Part shown: piece by piece, positions 6,194 to 12,710 of the stretch
Numbering within the stretch: the first letter of the stretch is position 1
How the letters are laid out: every line of letters starts with the position of its first letter
Assembly: GCA_016209725.1 (NCBI GenBank)
Contig: JACQVO010000109.1
Location: forward strand, 1 to 17,647
Reading direction: 5' to 3'
Length of the DNA stretch: 17,647 nt
DNA from: Candidatus Methylomirabilota bacterium
GTDB lineage: Bacteria > Methylomirabilota > Methylomirabilia > Methylomirabilales > 2-02-FULL-66-22
Program-made: the position numbers and the translations under genes
Notes under the pieces: generated by a model
Database searches by the model: none
Told to the model about the DNA's origin: nothing
The model's input: the letters and a program-made list of their open reading frames with translations, nothing else

Positions 6194-6219
6194 GGGGAAA
6201 ATTTTCCCCTCTCGAGAGG
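6194..6219. promoter_or_regulatory. Two abutting perfect palindromes in the pterin operon leader
   Basis: GGGGAAAATTTTCCCC (6194-6209) is a perfect 16-bp palindrome. It is directly followed by CCTCTCGAGAGG (6208-6219), a perfect 12-bp palindrome sharing two bases. Both lie between the predicted promoter (6252-6278) and the likely start of the glycosyltransferase. They may be operators or form RNA structure in the leader. If translation began at TTG 6229 they would be coding. Confidence 0.45.
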
Positions 6220-6251
6220 CCTGCGGCAACTCTCCTTCAGGGCGTTGGACG

Positions 6252-6278
6252 CTAATATGCCAAGCCGAAAGGTGTCAA
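6252..6278 (-). promoter_or_regulatory. Candidate promoter of the pterin/glycosyltransferase operon
   Basis: Perfect TTGACA (6273-6278) on the minus strand with TATTAG (6252-6257) 15 bp downstream. The spacing is 1-2 bp short of ideal, so the -10 assignment is uncertain. AAGGAGAG at about 6230-6237 follows. The leader to ATG 6091 would be about 155 nt. Confidence 0.45.
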
Positions 6279-6279
6279 G

Positions 6280-6856
6280 CGAAAAGGCCGAGAGTGAGGA
6301 CGCATTTGATTTCAGGATGACCCAACGTCTCGTTTTTCAAGAAGGGCGCGGCCTTCCTCTGTGCAAGGTAGATGGCCGAAGGGCGAGCAGCCTGGTGCAC
6401 CGGGCGGCCTGCTTCGTCAAACCCGGAGAGCGCGGTTGAACCGCAAAGCACGCGCCTGACTGCCGCGCCCGCGGCGCAGGCAGGAAGCACGGAAACGACT
6501 TCCTGTATCCAAAAGAATTCGGTCCGAACCCCTTTCCCGCCTGATGAGAGTTGGCGACCCCTTGCGATCTTTGCGGGCTTGGCGGTGAAATATTTGGGTC
6601 AAATCGCGCGCCGGATCATACGAATTGCGACTTTTTTGGTCGGGGCAATGGGGATTACGGAACTTCAGAAATGCCTGTCAAACATCCCGCTCCGTCGGCA
6701 AAAAGCGATATTCTCGAAAGATAAGCGGAATCGTCGCATGGCGGCATGGCCAGAACTATCATGGCACGCAGCATGCATATTCGAATCTCTAGCGCTTCAG
6801 TGGCGTCGAATCTAGCAAGCCAAGGTTTTAACTCAGCCCGCTCGACGGATGCGTGA
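6280..6856. other. Gene-poor, lower-GC intergenic stretch
   Basis: About 0.58 kb between the pterin operon promoter and the next plus-strand gene. Base composition is visibly less GC-rich than the rest of the window, with tracts such as ACTTTTTTGG and GATATTCTCGAAAG. Short frames exist on both strands, but none has a ribosome site, domain or protein-like composition. A degenerate inverted-repeat segment sits inside. Near the right end TCGAATCTCTAGC (6781) and TCGAATCTAGC (6806) repeat with a 25-nt step. It may hold the upstream region of the 6857 gene or decayed mobile DNA. Confidence 0.5.
6435..6590. repeat. Degenerate inverted-repeat element with CGCAAAG ends
   Basis: The left end reads GTTGAACCGCAAAGCACGC. 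The right end, read on the minus strand, is TTTCACCGCCAAGCCCGCAAAG. Both contain an A-rich lead, ACCGC and GCAAAG, so the segment looks like a worn inverted repeat. Between them lie an imperfect GC hairpin (about 6456-6482) and a GGAAG/CTTCC hairpin. The ends resemble the CACCGCCAAG...GCAAAG interspersed repeats often seen in environmental bacterial genomes; I know these by pattern only. Confidence 0.3.
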
Positions 6857-7471
6857 ATGAGATCTTCAGGCGCAAGACAACTCATCGCAGGAACAGTTCA
6901 TGTCGGAGTGAATCCCGACCGCTCTGAGCTGGTTGGGAACTGCCCGACGTGCGGCTCCCGTCTCACGGTCGAGATGCGCGCGGATGGAACCTTCGGCAGG
7001 CTGGTGGCGTGCATGCGCTGTAAGGAGATCTACCGGGTCGAGGCCGATGGGAGTTCGACCGTCTCCGAGGAGCATCCGCACGGCTTCGCCGTTTCCTACG
7101 GGGTTGAGGGCGAGTGGAATCTTCCGTCGATTATGGAGCACCTGTTTGACAATGTGGGTCCGGTGAACCCTGTCGGCGGCGGGTTTGTGTGCCAGCCGGA
7201 CGAAAACCACACCGACTTCCCAACCATCACGGTGAACGAGCATGCCCGGACGGTCCGCTTCGCCCTGTTTGGGGATTACACCGAGCGAGAGGCAGGGGGA
7301 ATCATCAATCAGGTGGTTTCGGAGTTCGGAATCAAGTTCCAGCTTGACCTGCATCCCTTGATGCTCGAGCGCTGGGAGCATCGGGACAGCGCGAAAGGCC
7401 TCGTCCTGGTGGAACAGCGGCCGCTCGGGACACTCCTGCGGACCCGGAGCAAACGGCAGGCACGAGCGTGA
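6857..7471 (+). CDS. Hypothetical zinc-ribbon protein
   Basis: 204 residues. An N-terminal zinc ribbon is formed by Cys29-x-x-Cys32 (CPTCGSRLTVEM) and Cys52-x-x-Cys55 (CMRCKEIYRVEA). The following 150 residues look globular, alternating polar and hydrophobic segments (HGFAVSYGVEGEWNLPSIME, TITVNEHARTVRFALFGDYT) and ending in a basic tail (LLRTRSKRQARA). I do not recognise the family. An antisense frame of 171 codons covers most of it, but the zinc ribbon and protein-like composition favour this strand. No good ribosome site precedes ATG 6857; GTG 6908 (VNPDRSELVGNCP) is an alternative start. It stands alone between the low-GC gap and a convergent Nudix gene. Confidence 0.65.
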   Translation: MRSSGARQLIAGTVHVGVNPDRSELVGNCPTCGSRLTVEMRADGTFGRLVACMRCKEIYRVEADGSSTVSEEHPHGFAVSYGVEGEWNLPSIMEHLFDNVGPVNPVGGGFVCQPDENHTDFPTITVNEHARTVRFALFGDYTEREAGGIINQVVSEFGIKFQLDLHPLMLERWEHRDSAKGLVLVEQRPLGTLLRTRSKRQARA

Positions 7472-7645
7472 TCCATCCCCACCCGATCATCGCCGGAGCG
7501 AGGCACCCTCGGCCGCTGCCCGGTGTTGCCCGGCGAGCCCCAAGAGCGGCCAGCCTGACTCCGAGGCTTGGGCCTTGGTCTTCTATCCCGACGGCTTGGC
7601 ACCGCCTCATCCCCTAAGTTCACCCCTCCCCCGGAATTCTTCCCA

Positions 7646-8302
7646 TCAAACCCCAGGCCCAGTAGGCGGCGCGGTCGAGCGCACGAGACCCCTGTCGCAG
7701 AGCGGCTTCCCCACCACTTCCACGAACTGCTTCAAAATCCTGGCGGTGAGGCCCCAGACGCTCTCCCCGTCATGCTCGTAAAAGAAGACGGATACCAGGC
7801 GCCCGTCCCGCTCCCAGATCTCCTCCCGGAACGGCGCGCCGCGGAGGAGGGCCGAGATCGGGAGAAGCATCAAGCGTTCGATCTCGAAGGGATCCAGGCG
7901 GTACGGGTAGGGGTGGGGAACGAACCCCACGAACGGACGAACCACATGCTTCGAGGAGACCGTGACGGTGTCATCCAGCGTCCCGACGATCTCCACATCC
8001 TGCGGATCGAGTCCGATCTCCTCCCGGGCCTCGCGCATCGCGGTAGCCAGGAGGTCACCGTCCGCTTCCTCGAAGCCACCACCCGGAAAGGCGATCTCCC
8101 CCTTGTGGGTCGGCACCAGCTGCGTGCGCTTGGTCAGAACAAGATGGAGTCCCGCCTCGTTCTCGTACAGCGGCAGGAGAACCGCCGCCTGCCGGAAGCC
8201 GGGACGGACCGCTTGCTGGGCGACCCGCAGCCGGAGGATCTGGGCGATGCCGTCTCTGAGGCTTGCGGGCGGTTGTCTCACAGAACCCTCACCACCGCCC
8301 AT
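7646..8302 (-). CDS. Nudix hydrolase, CoA pyrophosphatase (NudL) type
   Basis: 218 residues. The segment HLVLTKRTQLVPTHKGEIAF followed by PGGGFEEADGD and ATAMREAREEIGL (residues 53-98) contains the Nudix helix REAREE (metal-binding Glu91, Glu94, Glu95). The leading LLTxR...HxG(E/Q)IAFPGG block is specific to the NudL/CoA-pyrophosphatase group. Such enzymes hydrolyse the pyrophosphate of CoA and acyl-CoA to phosphopantetheine and 3',5'-ADP. The Glu expected at the centre of the Nudix box is not in its standard place, which is usual in this subgroup. ATG 8302 has no clear ribosome site; GTG 8281 with GAGG 5 nt upstream may be the true start. It lies downstream of the tRNA-Gly terminator on the same strand. 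Confidence 0.88.
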   Translation of the reverse strand: MGGGEGSVRQPPASLRDGIAQILRLRVAQQAVRPGFRQAAVLLPLYENEAGLHLVLTKRTQLVPTHKGEIAFPGGGFEEADGDLLATAMREAREEIGLDPQDVEIVGTLDDTVTVSSKHVVRPFVGFVPHPYPYRLDPFEIERLMLLPISALLRGAPFREEIWERDGRLVSVFFYEHDGESVWGLTARILKQFVEVVGKPLCDRGLVRSTAPPTGPGV

Positions 8303-8375
8303 GGAAGATAACTCGGGTGACTCATCGGCGGTACCTTCCCCTCCTCAGGCCAGTAGGTCGCGGCGGATACTCTCG

Positions 8376-8415
8376 TAAGAAAGCAAGAGGGGCCTCGGTG
8401 TCCCGAAGCCCCTCT
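8376..8415 (-). terminator. Intrinsic terminator after tRNA-Gly
   Basis: On the minus strand AGAGGGGCTTCGG and CCGAGGCCCCTCT form a 13-bp stem with one G-T wobble around a GACA loop (8386-8415). The pyrimidine-rich TGCTTTCTTA follows. It begins 14 nt past the tRNA 3' end. Confidence 0.8.
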
Positions 8416-8428
8416 CCCTCAGGCACAT

Positions 8429-8502
8429 TGGAGCGGGTAGCGGGGATCGAACCCGCATCCCAGGCTTGGGAAGCCTGTGCCCTACCATTGGACGATACCC
8501 GC
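8429..8502 (-). tRNA. tRNA-Gly (anticodon CCC)
   Basis: The acceptor stem GCGGGTA pairs with TACCCGC. The D-arm contains CCAATGGTAGGG, and the anticodon arm CAGGC-TTCCCAA-GCCTG places CCC at positions 34-36, reading the GGG codon. The T-arm is GCGGG-TTCGATC-CCCGC. Discriminator T is followed by an encoded CCA, giving 74 nt in all. It is flanked by its own promoter and terminator, so it is an independent transcription unit. No integrase or attachment repeat was seen at its 3' end. Confidence 0.96.
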
Positions 8503-8513
8503 ACGCGAGGCTT

Positions 8514-8542
8514 TACCTATCAGATCGCCCGCCGCCTGTCAA
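8514..8542 (-). promoter_or_regulatory. Promoter of tRNA-Gly
   Basis: Perfect TTGACA (8537-8542), 17-bp spacer and TAGGTA (8514-8519) on the minus strand, placing transcription initiation about 5 nt before the mature tRNA 5' end at 8502. It lies in the 64-nt gap after the endonuclease III gene. Confidence 0.75.
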
Positions 8543-8566
8543 CAGAAACAGCACCGGCCATGGGCC

Positions 8567-9226
8567 TCATCTCCGGACATAGTCACACAAGCGAGCCAGT
8601 GCGCAGCTCGCGCATAGAGGGCGCCGGGCCGTGCAGACCTGGCGTCCATGCTGCACCAAATGGAGGTGCAGCGCGTAGCGATCGTCCGGTGGAATGCGCG
8701 ATTCCAGGAACGCCTGCGCCTGATCAGGCGTCAGCCGGCCGTCCACGAGCCCCAGGCGCCTGGAGACACGAAAGACGTGCGTGTCCACCGGAAAGGCCGG
8801 CCGGCCCATGCCCAACAGGAGGACGCAGGTGATGGTCTTGCTGCCGACCCCCTTGAAGCGGGCGAGGTACGCCTGCACCTCCTCGTCCGAAAGGTCCCGG
8901 AGGAAGCTGAGGTCGAAGTGTCCTTGCTCGGCCCAGATCTCCTCCAGCAGCGCCTTGATCCGGACCGCCTTGATATTCGCCAGCCCGCCACACCGGATGG
9001 CGGAGATCAGTGACCGCAGGGGGACCCGGTGCACGTCCTCCCAGGTAGGGAAGCGCTCCCGCAGGCTCGCATAGGCCCGCTGGCTGTTTACGTCGCTGGT
9101 GTTCTGGGAGAGAAGAGTCTGGATGACTGCGTCCAGCGGGTTGTCGCGGCGGCGCGCTGGTCGCCGGGGGCCGAAGACCTGCCGGAGCAGCACAGCGATG
9201 CGGGCAAGTTTGGCGGTGGGACGCAC
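8567..9226 (-). CDS. nth: Endonuclease III-like DNA glycosylase/AP lyase
   Basis: 219 residues from GTG 9226. The helix-hairpin-helix FKGVGSKTITC carries the catalytic Lys130, and PVDTHVFRVSRRLGL carries Asp148. The C-terminus has Cys198-x6-Cys205-x2-Cys208-x5-Cys214, the [4Fe-4S] cluster loop of the Nth/MutY superfamily. The enzyme excises oxidised pyrimidines and nicks the abasic site. The LLSQNTSDVNSQRAY segment differs from the E. coli LLSAQATDVSVNKAT form and marks a divergent Nth subgroup. The frame stays open to a TTG at 9283, but that codon is the -35 box of the likely promoter, so GTG 9226 is preferred. It is divergent from the exported protein at 9420. Confidence 0.92.
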   Translation of the reverse strand: MRPTAKLARIAVLLRQVFGPRRPARRRDNPLDAVIQTLLSQNTSDVNSQRAYASLRERFPTWEDVHRVPLRSLISAIRCGGLANIKAVRIKALLEEIWAEQGHFDLSFLRDLSDEEVQAYLARFKGVGSKTITCVLLLGMGRPAFPVDTHVFRVSRRLGLVDGRLTPDQAQAFLESRIPPDDRYALHLHLVQHGRQVCTARRPLCASCALARLCDYVRR

Positions 9227-9254
9227 GGTGCCCCCGGTGTAGAAGGAGGGGGCT

Positions 9255-9283
9255 AGGCTACTCAGCGAGGAGGGGAAAGTCAA
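9255..9283 (-). promoter_or_regulatory. Candidate promoter for the nth-like gene
   Basis: TTGACT (9278-9283), 17 bp, then TAGCCT (9255-9260) on the minus strand. Transcription would start near 9248 and give a leader of about 22 nt to GTG 9226. The -10 box is weak. Confidence 0.4.
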
Positions 9284-9348
9284 TTCGAAAGCCGGGCACC
9301 CGTAGCGCGCCGGGGCCGGGGCACAGGTCCTCAGTACGGCCTGCGCGC

Positions 9349-9377
9349 TTTACTTCCCAGGAGCGGGCGTGTATAGT
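9349..9377 (+). promoter_or_regulatory. Candidate promoter for the 9420 gene and its unit
   Basis: TTTACT (9349-9354), 17-bp spacer, TATAGT (9372-9377). The start would be near 9384, with a leader of about 36 nt to ATG 9420. The -10 box matches 5 of 6 consensus bases and the -35 box 4 of 6. Confidence 0.5.
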
Positions 9378-9419
9378 TCTTTTCAGACGCAGGAACAAGC
9401 GGACCAGAGGAGAAGAGGG

Positions 9420-10136
9420 ATGCGCGCACGACGGGTCATGCTCATCATACTGTGCCTGGCCTTCGGATTGTCCTCCTCGCTGGCGGGGGCCCAATCGCCC
9501 CGCATGATCCTGGCCCTGGGCAACACCGGCTTCCTGAACCCCGCCGACATTCAGGCGGCCACGGGCGCCGAGGTGAAGCAGGACCTGGAGAGGTTCGAGC
9601 CAAAGGATTTCGCCGTGATCGTCCTGGCAAACACAGCGTATGCGGCCCTCCCCGCGCCGGTTCAGCAGGGCCTGGTACAGTACGTGAACGGCGGCGGCAC
9701 GGTCTTGATCACGGGTGGGGCGCAATCCTTCGGGAGCGGCGGATACCAGGCGGTGGCGTCGATCCTCCCGTTTCAAATCCGCTCGGCCAGCGATTGGCGG
9801 GGGACGCCGTTCCGGCCGCCTGTGCCCCTGCAACCCAGCCACCCGATCATGGCGGGCGTGAGCTTCATTCCGGTCGGGGCCCTGAACGATCTGAATCCCC
9901 GCCCGGGCGCCACGGAGATCCTGCAGGCGGCTGGCGGCGGATCGGCGGGGCGGGTTGGGGGCGTGGGGGGAGGGTCCTATCCTTATCCTCTGATCGCCGA
10001 GGTGGCCTGGGGTGCGGGTCGTGTCTTGGGCATCGCCTTCGACCTGAACGAGTTCGGCGGGATGCGGGATCGCGACTTGTTTGTTCGGAACACGATCGCC
10101 TATCTCCTGGGCGCATCCCGGATACAAGCTCGGTGA
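9420..10136 (+). CDS. Exported protein with PF07090-like (glutamine amidotransferase-like) domain
   Basis: 238 residues. A signal peptide is visible: basic MRARR, hydrophobic VMLIILCLAFGLSSSLAGA and probable cleavage after AGA. The mature part has QYVNGGGTVLITGGAQSFGS followed by GGYQAVASILPF. This corresponds to the GGG-hydrophobic-GG-x-x-SFGxGGY...LP segment of the PF07090-type class I amidotransferase-like fold, in which the catalytic Cys is absent. A Gly-rich loop (AGGGSAGRVGGVGGGSYPYP) is near the C-terminus. GGAGAAGAGGG lies directly before ATG 9420; the frame is open to 9369, but that ATG lies within the predicted promoter. It is followed after 50 nt by the DUF1858 gene. The function of such exported proteins is unknown. 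Confidence 0.8.
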   Translation: MRARRVMLIILCLAFGLSSSLAGAQSPRMILALGNTGFLNPADIQAATGAEVKQDLERFEPKDFAVIVLANTAYAALPAPVQQGLVQYVNGGGTVLITGGAQSFGSGGYQAVASILPFQIRSASDWRGTPFRPPVPLQPSHPIMAGVSFIPVGALNDLNPRPGATEILQAAGGGSAGRVGGVGGGSYPYPLIAEVAWGAGRVLGIAFDLNEFGGMRDRDLFVRNTIAYLLGASRIQAR

Positions 10137-10186
10137 CGGCACGCCAACCGTAGACCTCACCCCCGTAGTGTGAGGAGAACGGCGAG

Positions 10187-10390
10187 ATGCAGATCACCAG
10201 AGAGATGACCATCCAGGAGGTCGTCCAGCAATTCCCCGAGACGATCCAGGTCTTCAGCCGCTACGGCGTGGGGTGTGTGGGGTGCTCCGCGGCCCAGTAC
10301 GACAACGTCGGCCAGGGCGCCGCCATCCATGGCCTGGACACCGACCAACTGCTGCATGAGCTGAACGCCTGCATCGCCACCCGCGCCTAG
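10187..10390 (+). CDS. DUF1858 domain protein
   Basis: 67 residues. MTIQEVVQQFPETIQVFSRY followed by GVGCVGCSAAQYDNVGQGAA and a C-terminal helix is the whole DUF1858 module, also described as a hybrid-cluster-protein-associated redox disulfide domain. Cys30-x-x-Cys33 would form a disulfide or bind metal; Cys62 is an additional cysteine. The domain occurs alone or fused to redox and sulfur-transfer proteins, and its biochemical role is not established. A gAGGAG-type site precedes the ATG. It sits 25 nt upstream of cysE in the same direction, which suggests a link with cysteine or sulfur metabolism (inference). Confidence 0.88.
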   Translation: MQITREMTIQEVVQQFPETIQVFSRYGVGCVGCSAAQYDNVGQGAAIHGLDTDQLLHELNACIATRA

Positions 10391-10415
10391 GGGAACACGG
10401 GGGAGGGGGATACCA

Positions 10416-11162
10416 ATGCTCGACGCGTTCCGGCGTGATATCCGCGCGGTCTTCGAACGCGACCCCGCTGCGCGGAGCCTGCCGGAAGTCCTGTTCTGCT
10501 ACCCCGGCCTGCATGCCGTCTGGATCCATCGCCTGGCCCACTGGTGCTGGACGCACCGTCTCAAGTTTCTCGGCCGCTCCCTCTCGCACCTGGGCCGATT
10601 CCTCACCGGGATCGAGATCCACCCCGGCGCACGCCTGGGGCCCGGCCTCTTCATTGATCACGGAATGGGTGTGGTGATCGGCGAGACGGCGGAGGTCGGC
10701 GAGAACGTGACGATCTACCAGGGGGTCACACTGGGCGGCACCAGCCTGGAGAAGGTCAAGCGCCACCCCACCATCGGCGACAACGTCGTGATCGGCTCGG
10801 GGGCCAAGGTCCTGGGACCTTTCACCGTGGGGGACAACAGCCGGATCGGGTCCGGGTCGGTGGTGGTGAAAGAGGTTCCGCCCAACTCCGTCGTCGTCGG
10901 CGTTCCGGGCCGGGTCACGCATCGGGACGGGAAGAAGGTGGACCACGGTATTGACCTCAACATGACCGACCTGCCCGATCCGGTGGCGAGGGCCATCCAG
11001 TCCTTGATGGAGCGCGTCGGCGAGCTGGAGCGGGCGCTGGAGGAGATGAAGGGGAGGGAGCCAGTCGGCGCCGTGTGGACGCCTGGGGTGCCGTCCAGTC
11101 CCCAGGCCGGTCATGATCCCAGTGAGTCTGGCAGCGATCCGCGGCGGATGACAAAGGACTGA
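10416..11162 (+). CDS. cysE: Serine O-acetyltransferase
   Basis: 248 residues. N-terminal helical part with RDPAARSLPEVLFCYPGLHA and IHRLAHW, then the left-handed beta-helix hexapeptide repeats: GIEIHPGARLGPGLFIDHGM, GVVIGETAEVGENVTIYQGV, TLGG, HPTIGDNVVIGSGAKVLGPF and a closing VVVGVPGRVTHRDGKK. The IDHGMGVVIGETA segment bears the catalytic His. The enzyme acetylates L-serine with acetyl-CoA, the first step of cysteine synthesis. The N-terminal part is short, as in Bacillus CysE. About 55 residues after the catalytic domain form a helix (MERVGELERALEEMKG) and a polar, probably disordered tail. GGAGGGGG precedes the ATG. No cysK is adjacent. Confidence 0.95.
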   Translation: MLDAFRRDIRAVFERDPAARSLPEVLFCYPGLHAVWIHRLAHWCWTHRLKFLGRSLSHLGRFLTGIEIHPGARLGPGLFIDHGMGVVIGETAEVGENVTIYQGVTLGGTSLEKVKRHPTIGDNVVIGSGAKVLGPFTVGDNSRIGSGSVVVKEVPPNSVVVGVPGRVTHRDGKKVDHGIDLNMTDLPDPVARAIQSLMERVGELERALEEMKGREPVGAVWTPGVPSSPQAGHDPSESGSDPRRMTKD

Positions 11163-11305
11163 ATCCAGGCAACGCCAAACCACGATCAGGCCTGCCGGAC
11201 ACGTTGATTGCCCATGCCGGAGGGAATGGCACCGGCGCCAGGAAGCCTTGGGGTTTTGCCAAGCCCCAGCGGTGAGGCCGGCGGTCCGCTGCCGGGAGGG
11301 TGAGC

Positions 11306-12664
11306 CTACCTCGAGGTGGAGACGAGTTCGGCAGGGTCCAGCGGATTGATGACCAGCCCGCTGAGCACCTTGGGATAGAAGAACGTGGACTTCTGCGGCA
11401 TGCGTTCCCCGGCCAGGGCCACAGCCTGCACCTGCTCCACGCGGGGGGGGTTCTGGAACAGGGCCAGGTGGGCGTCGCCCGCGGCCACGGCCTGCAGGGC
11501 TTGGCCCTCGTCCCGGGTGTACTGAATCGTGTCGTCCGCCTGACCCGTGGCCTGGATCCCCAGGACTCTCTCGATCACCACGCCATGCAGGATCGCCACG
11601 TCGAGCCGCGCATACTCCGGCGAATGACCCGCCGCTATCAGATCATGAACCGCGGTCTGGTCGCCCAACTCCAATACGAGCAGTTCTCCATCGCCCGCGT
11701 AAAGTCCGAAGGCCACCGCGTTCTGACGGCGCCGATGGATGTCGGCCAGCGCGATCCGGAGCGACATCACCGGGTTGCCGGGGTCCAGCAAGCACACCTC
11801 GATCCGGAAGTAGCGCTCCAGGGCCCGACGCAATGCGTCCCTGGCCAGCAGCGGGCGCTGGCGGATGACCCGGTGCGTCGGCAAGATGAGGAGGCCGGGA
11901 TCCTGGGCGCTCACCAGGTACATGAGGACGAAGTCGTCGGGGCGGCGCCGCTGCACGTCGGGGGGTGCGGCATCCCGCGCCCGGCGCTCCTGGCGGAAAT
12001 TCAGAGCCGTCTCGTACCGGTGGTGACCGTCCGCGATGATGACCGGGCGATCCCGAAACGCCTGGGTCAGCGCTGCCACGGCAGCCGGCTCTGGCAGGAT
12101 CCACAGGCGCTGGCGGGTGCCATCCTCGTCGACGAAGTCAACCTGCGGAACGGCCTCCATGCTCCGGTCGAGGACGGTGCAGACCGACCCATCCGGCCCC
12201 GGATAGAAGCCGAAGATGGGCTCCAGGTTGGCGGGACAGGCGCGCATGAGCCGCAGCCGGTCTTCGCGGTACTTGGCAAAGGTGCGCTCGTGGGGGAAGA
12301 CGATCTTTTCCTCGTAGGCCGCCAGGCGCATCATCGCCAGGAGGCCGCGGCGCCGGATGCGATGGCCCTCCCCCACCGAGAACTCCTGCTCTGCGACATA
12401 AATCCCCGGCTCCGGGTCGCGGGTGAGGATCCCTTCCGCCTGCCAGGCGGCAAAGGTCCGGGCGGCCCGTTCGTACCGGTCCGGGGCTTCCCCGCCGGCG
12501 TCTTTGGCCAGGATCAGCCGGACCACGTTGTGGGGATGCCTGGCGTGATAGCGCTCCTGCGCCTCGGGCGAGATGACGTCGTAGGGCGGGGTCACCACGA
12601 GCTTCAAATCAGAGACGACCTGCGGGTTGTAGCGCAGGGCCCGGAACGGGATGATCTCAGCCAT
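11306..12664 (-). CDS. DUF1015 family protein
   Basis: 452 residues. It opens MAEIIPFRALRYNP, then VTPPYDVISPEAQERYHARH and PHNVVRLIL; further on GLLAMMRLAAYEEKIVFPHE followed by RT, VIIADGHHRYETALNF, and the ending KSTFFYPKVLSGLVINPLD. These are signature blocks of DUF1015 (a SerK-like kinase fold). Some archaeal relatives are free-serine kinases, and the bacterial branch is mostly uncharacterised. Asp and His in ADGHHRYET are the conserved polar cluster. The length is typical and complete. A cysE gene is next door (convergent), so a serine-related role is conceivable but unsupported beyond that. The start is shared with no good ribosome site; a consensus promoter lies about 110 bp upstream, inside the divergent lipoprotein frame. 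Confidence 0.9.
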   Translation of the reverse strand: MAEIIPFRALRYNPQVVSDLKLVVTPPYDVISPEAQERYHARHPHNVVRLILAKDAGGEAPDRYERAARTFAAWQAEGILTRDPEPGIYVAEQEFSVGEGHRIRRRGLLAMMRLAAYEEKIVFPHERTFAKYREDRLRLMRACPANLEPIFGFYPGPDGSVCTVLDRSMEAVPQVDFVDEDGTRQRLWILPEPAAVAALTQAFRDRPVIIADGHHRYETALNFRQERRARDAAPPDVQRRRPDDFVLMYLVSAQDPGLLILPTHRVIRQRPLLARDALRRALERYFRIEVCLLDPGNPVMSLRIALADIHRRRQNAVAFGLYAGDGELLVLELGDQTAVHDLIAAGHSPEYARLDVAILHGVVIERVLGIQATGQADDTIQYTRDEGQALQAVAAGDAHLALFQNPPRVEQVQAVALAGERMPQKSTFFYPKVLSGLVINPLDPAELVSTSR

Positions 12665-12710
12665 GCATGTGCCCCAGGGAAATAAAAGAGGTCACGCCAT
12701 TCGCGTAACC

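Noticed and set aside
6372..6815. 147-codon plus-strand frame in the low-GC gap
   Set aside because: No ribosome site, no recognisable domain and it runs through the degenerate inverted repeat; the minus-strand frame at 6655-6885 is equally unsupported.
8429..8502. tRNA-Gly as an integration site for a genomic island
   Set aside because: No integrase, no repeated tRNA 3' end and ordinary housekeeping genes on both sides.
11213..11272. CTTGG/CCAAG and GGGG/CCCC hairpins between cysE and the DUF1015 gene as a bidirectional terminator
   Set aside because: Stems of only 4-5 bp and no T tract on either strand; expected by chance in this composition.
11300..12685. 461-codon plus-strand open frame
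   Set aside because: Exactly antisense to the DUF1015 gene; composition (His/Arg/Gln/Gly-rich, no domains) is that of a GC-rich shadow frame.
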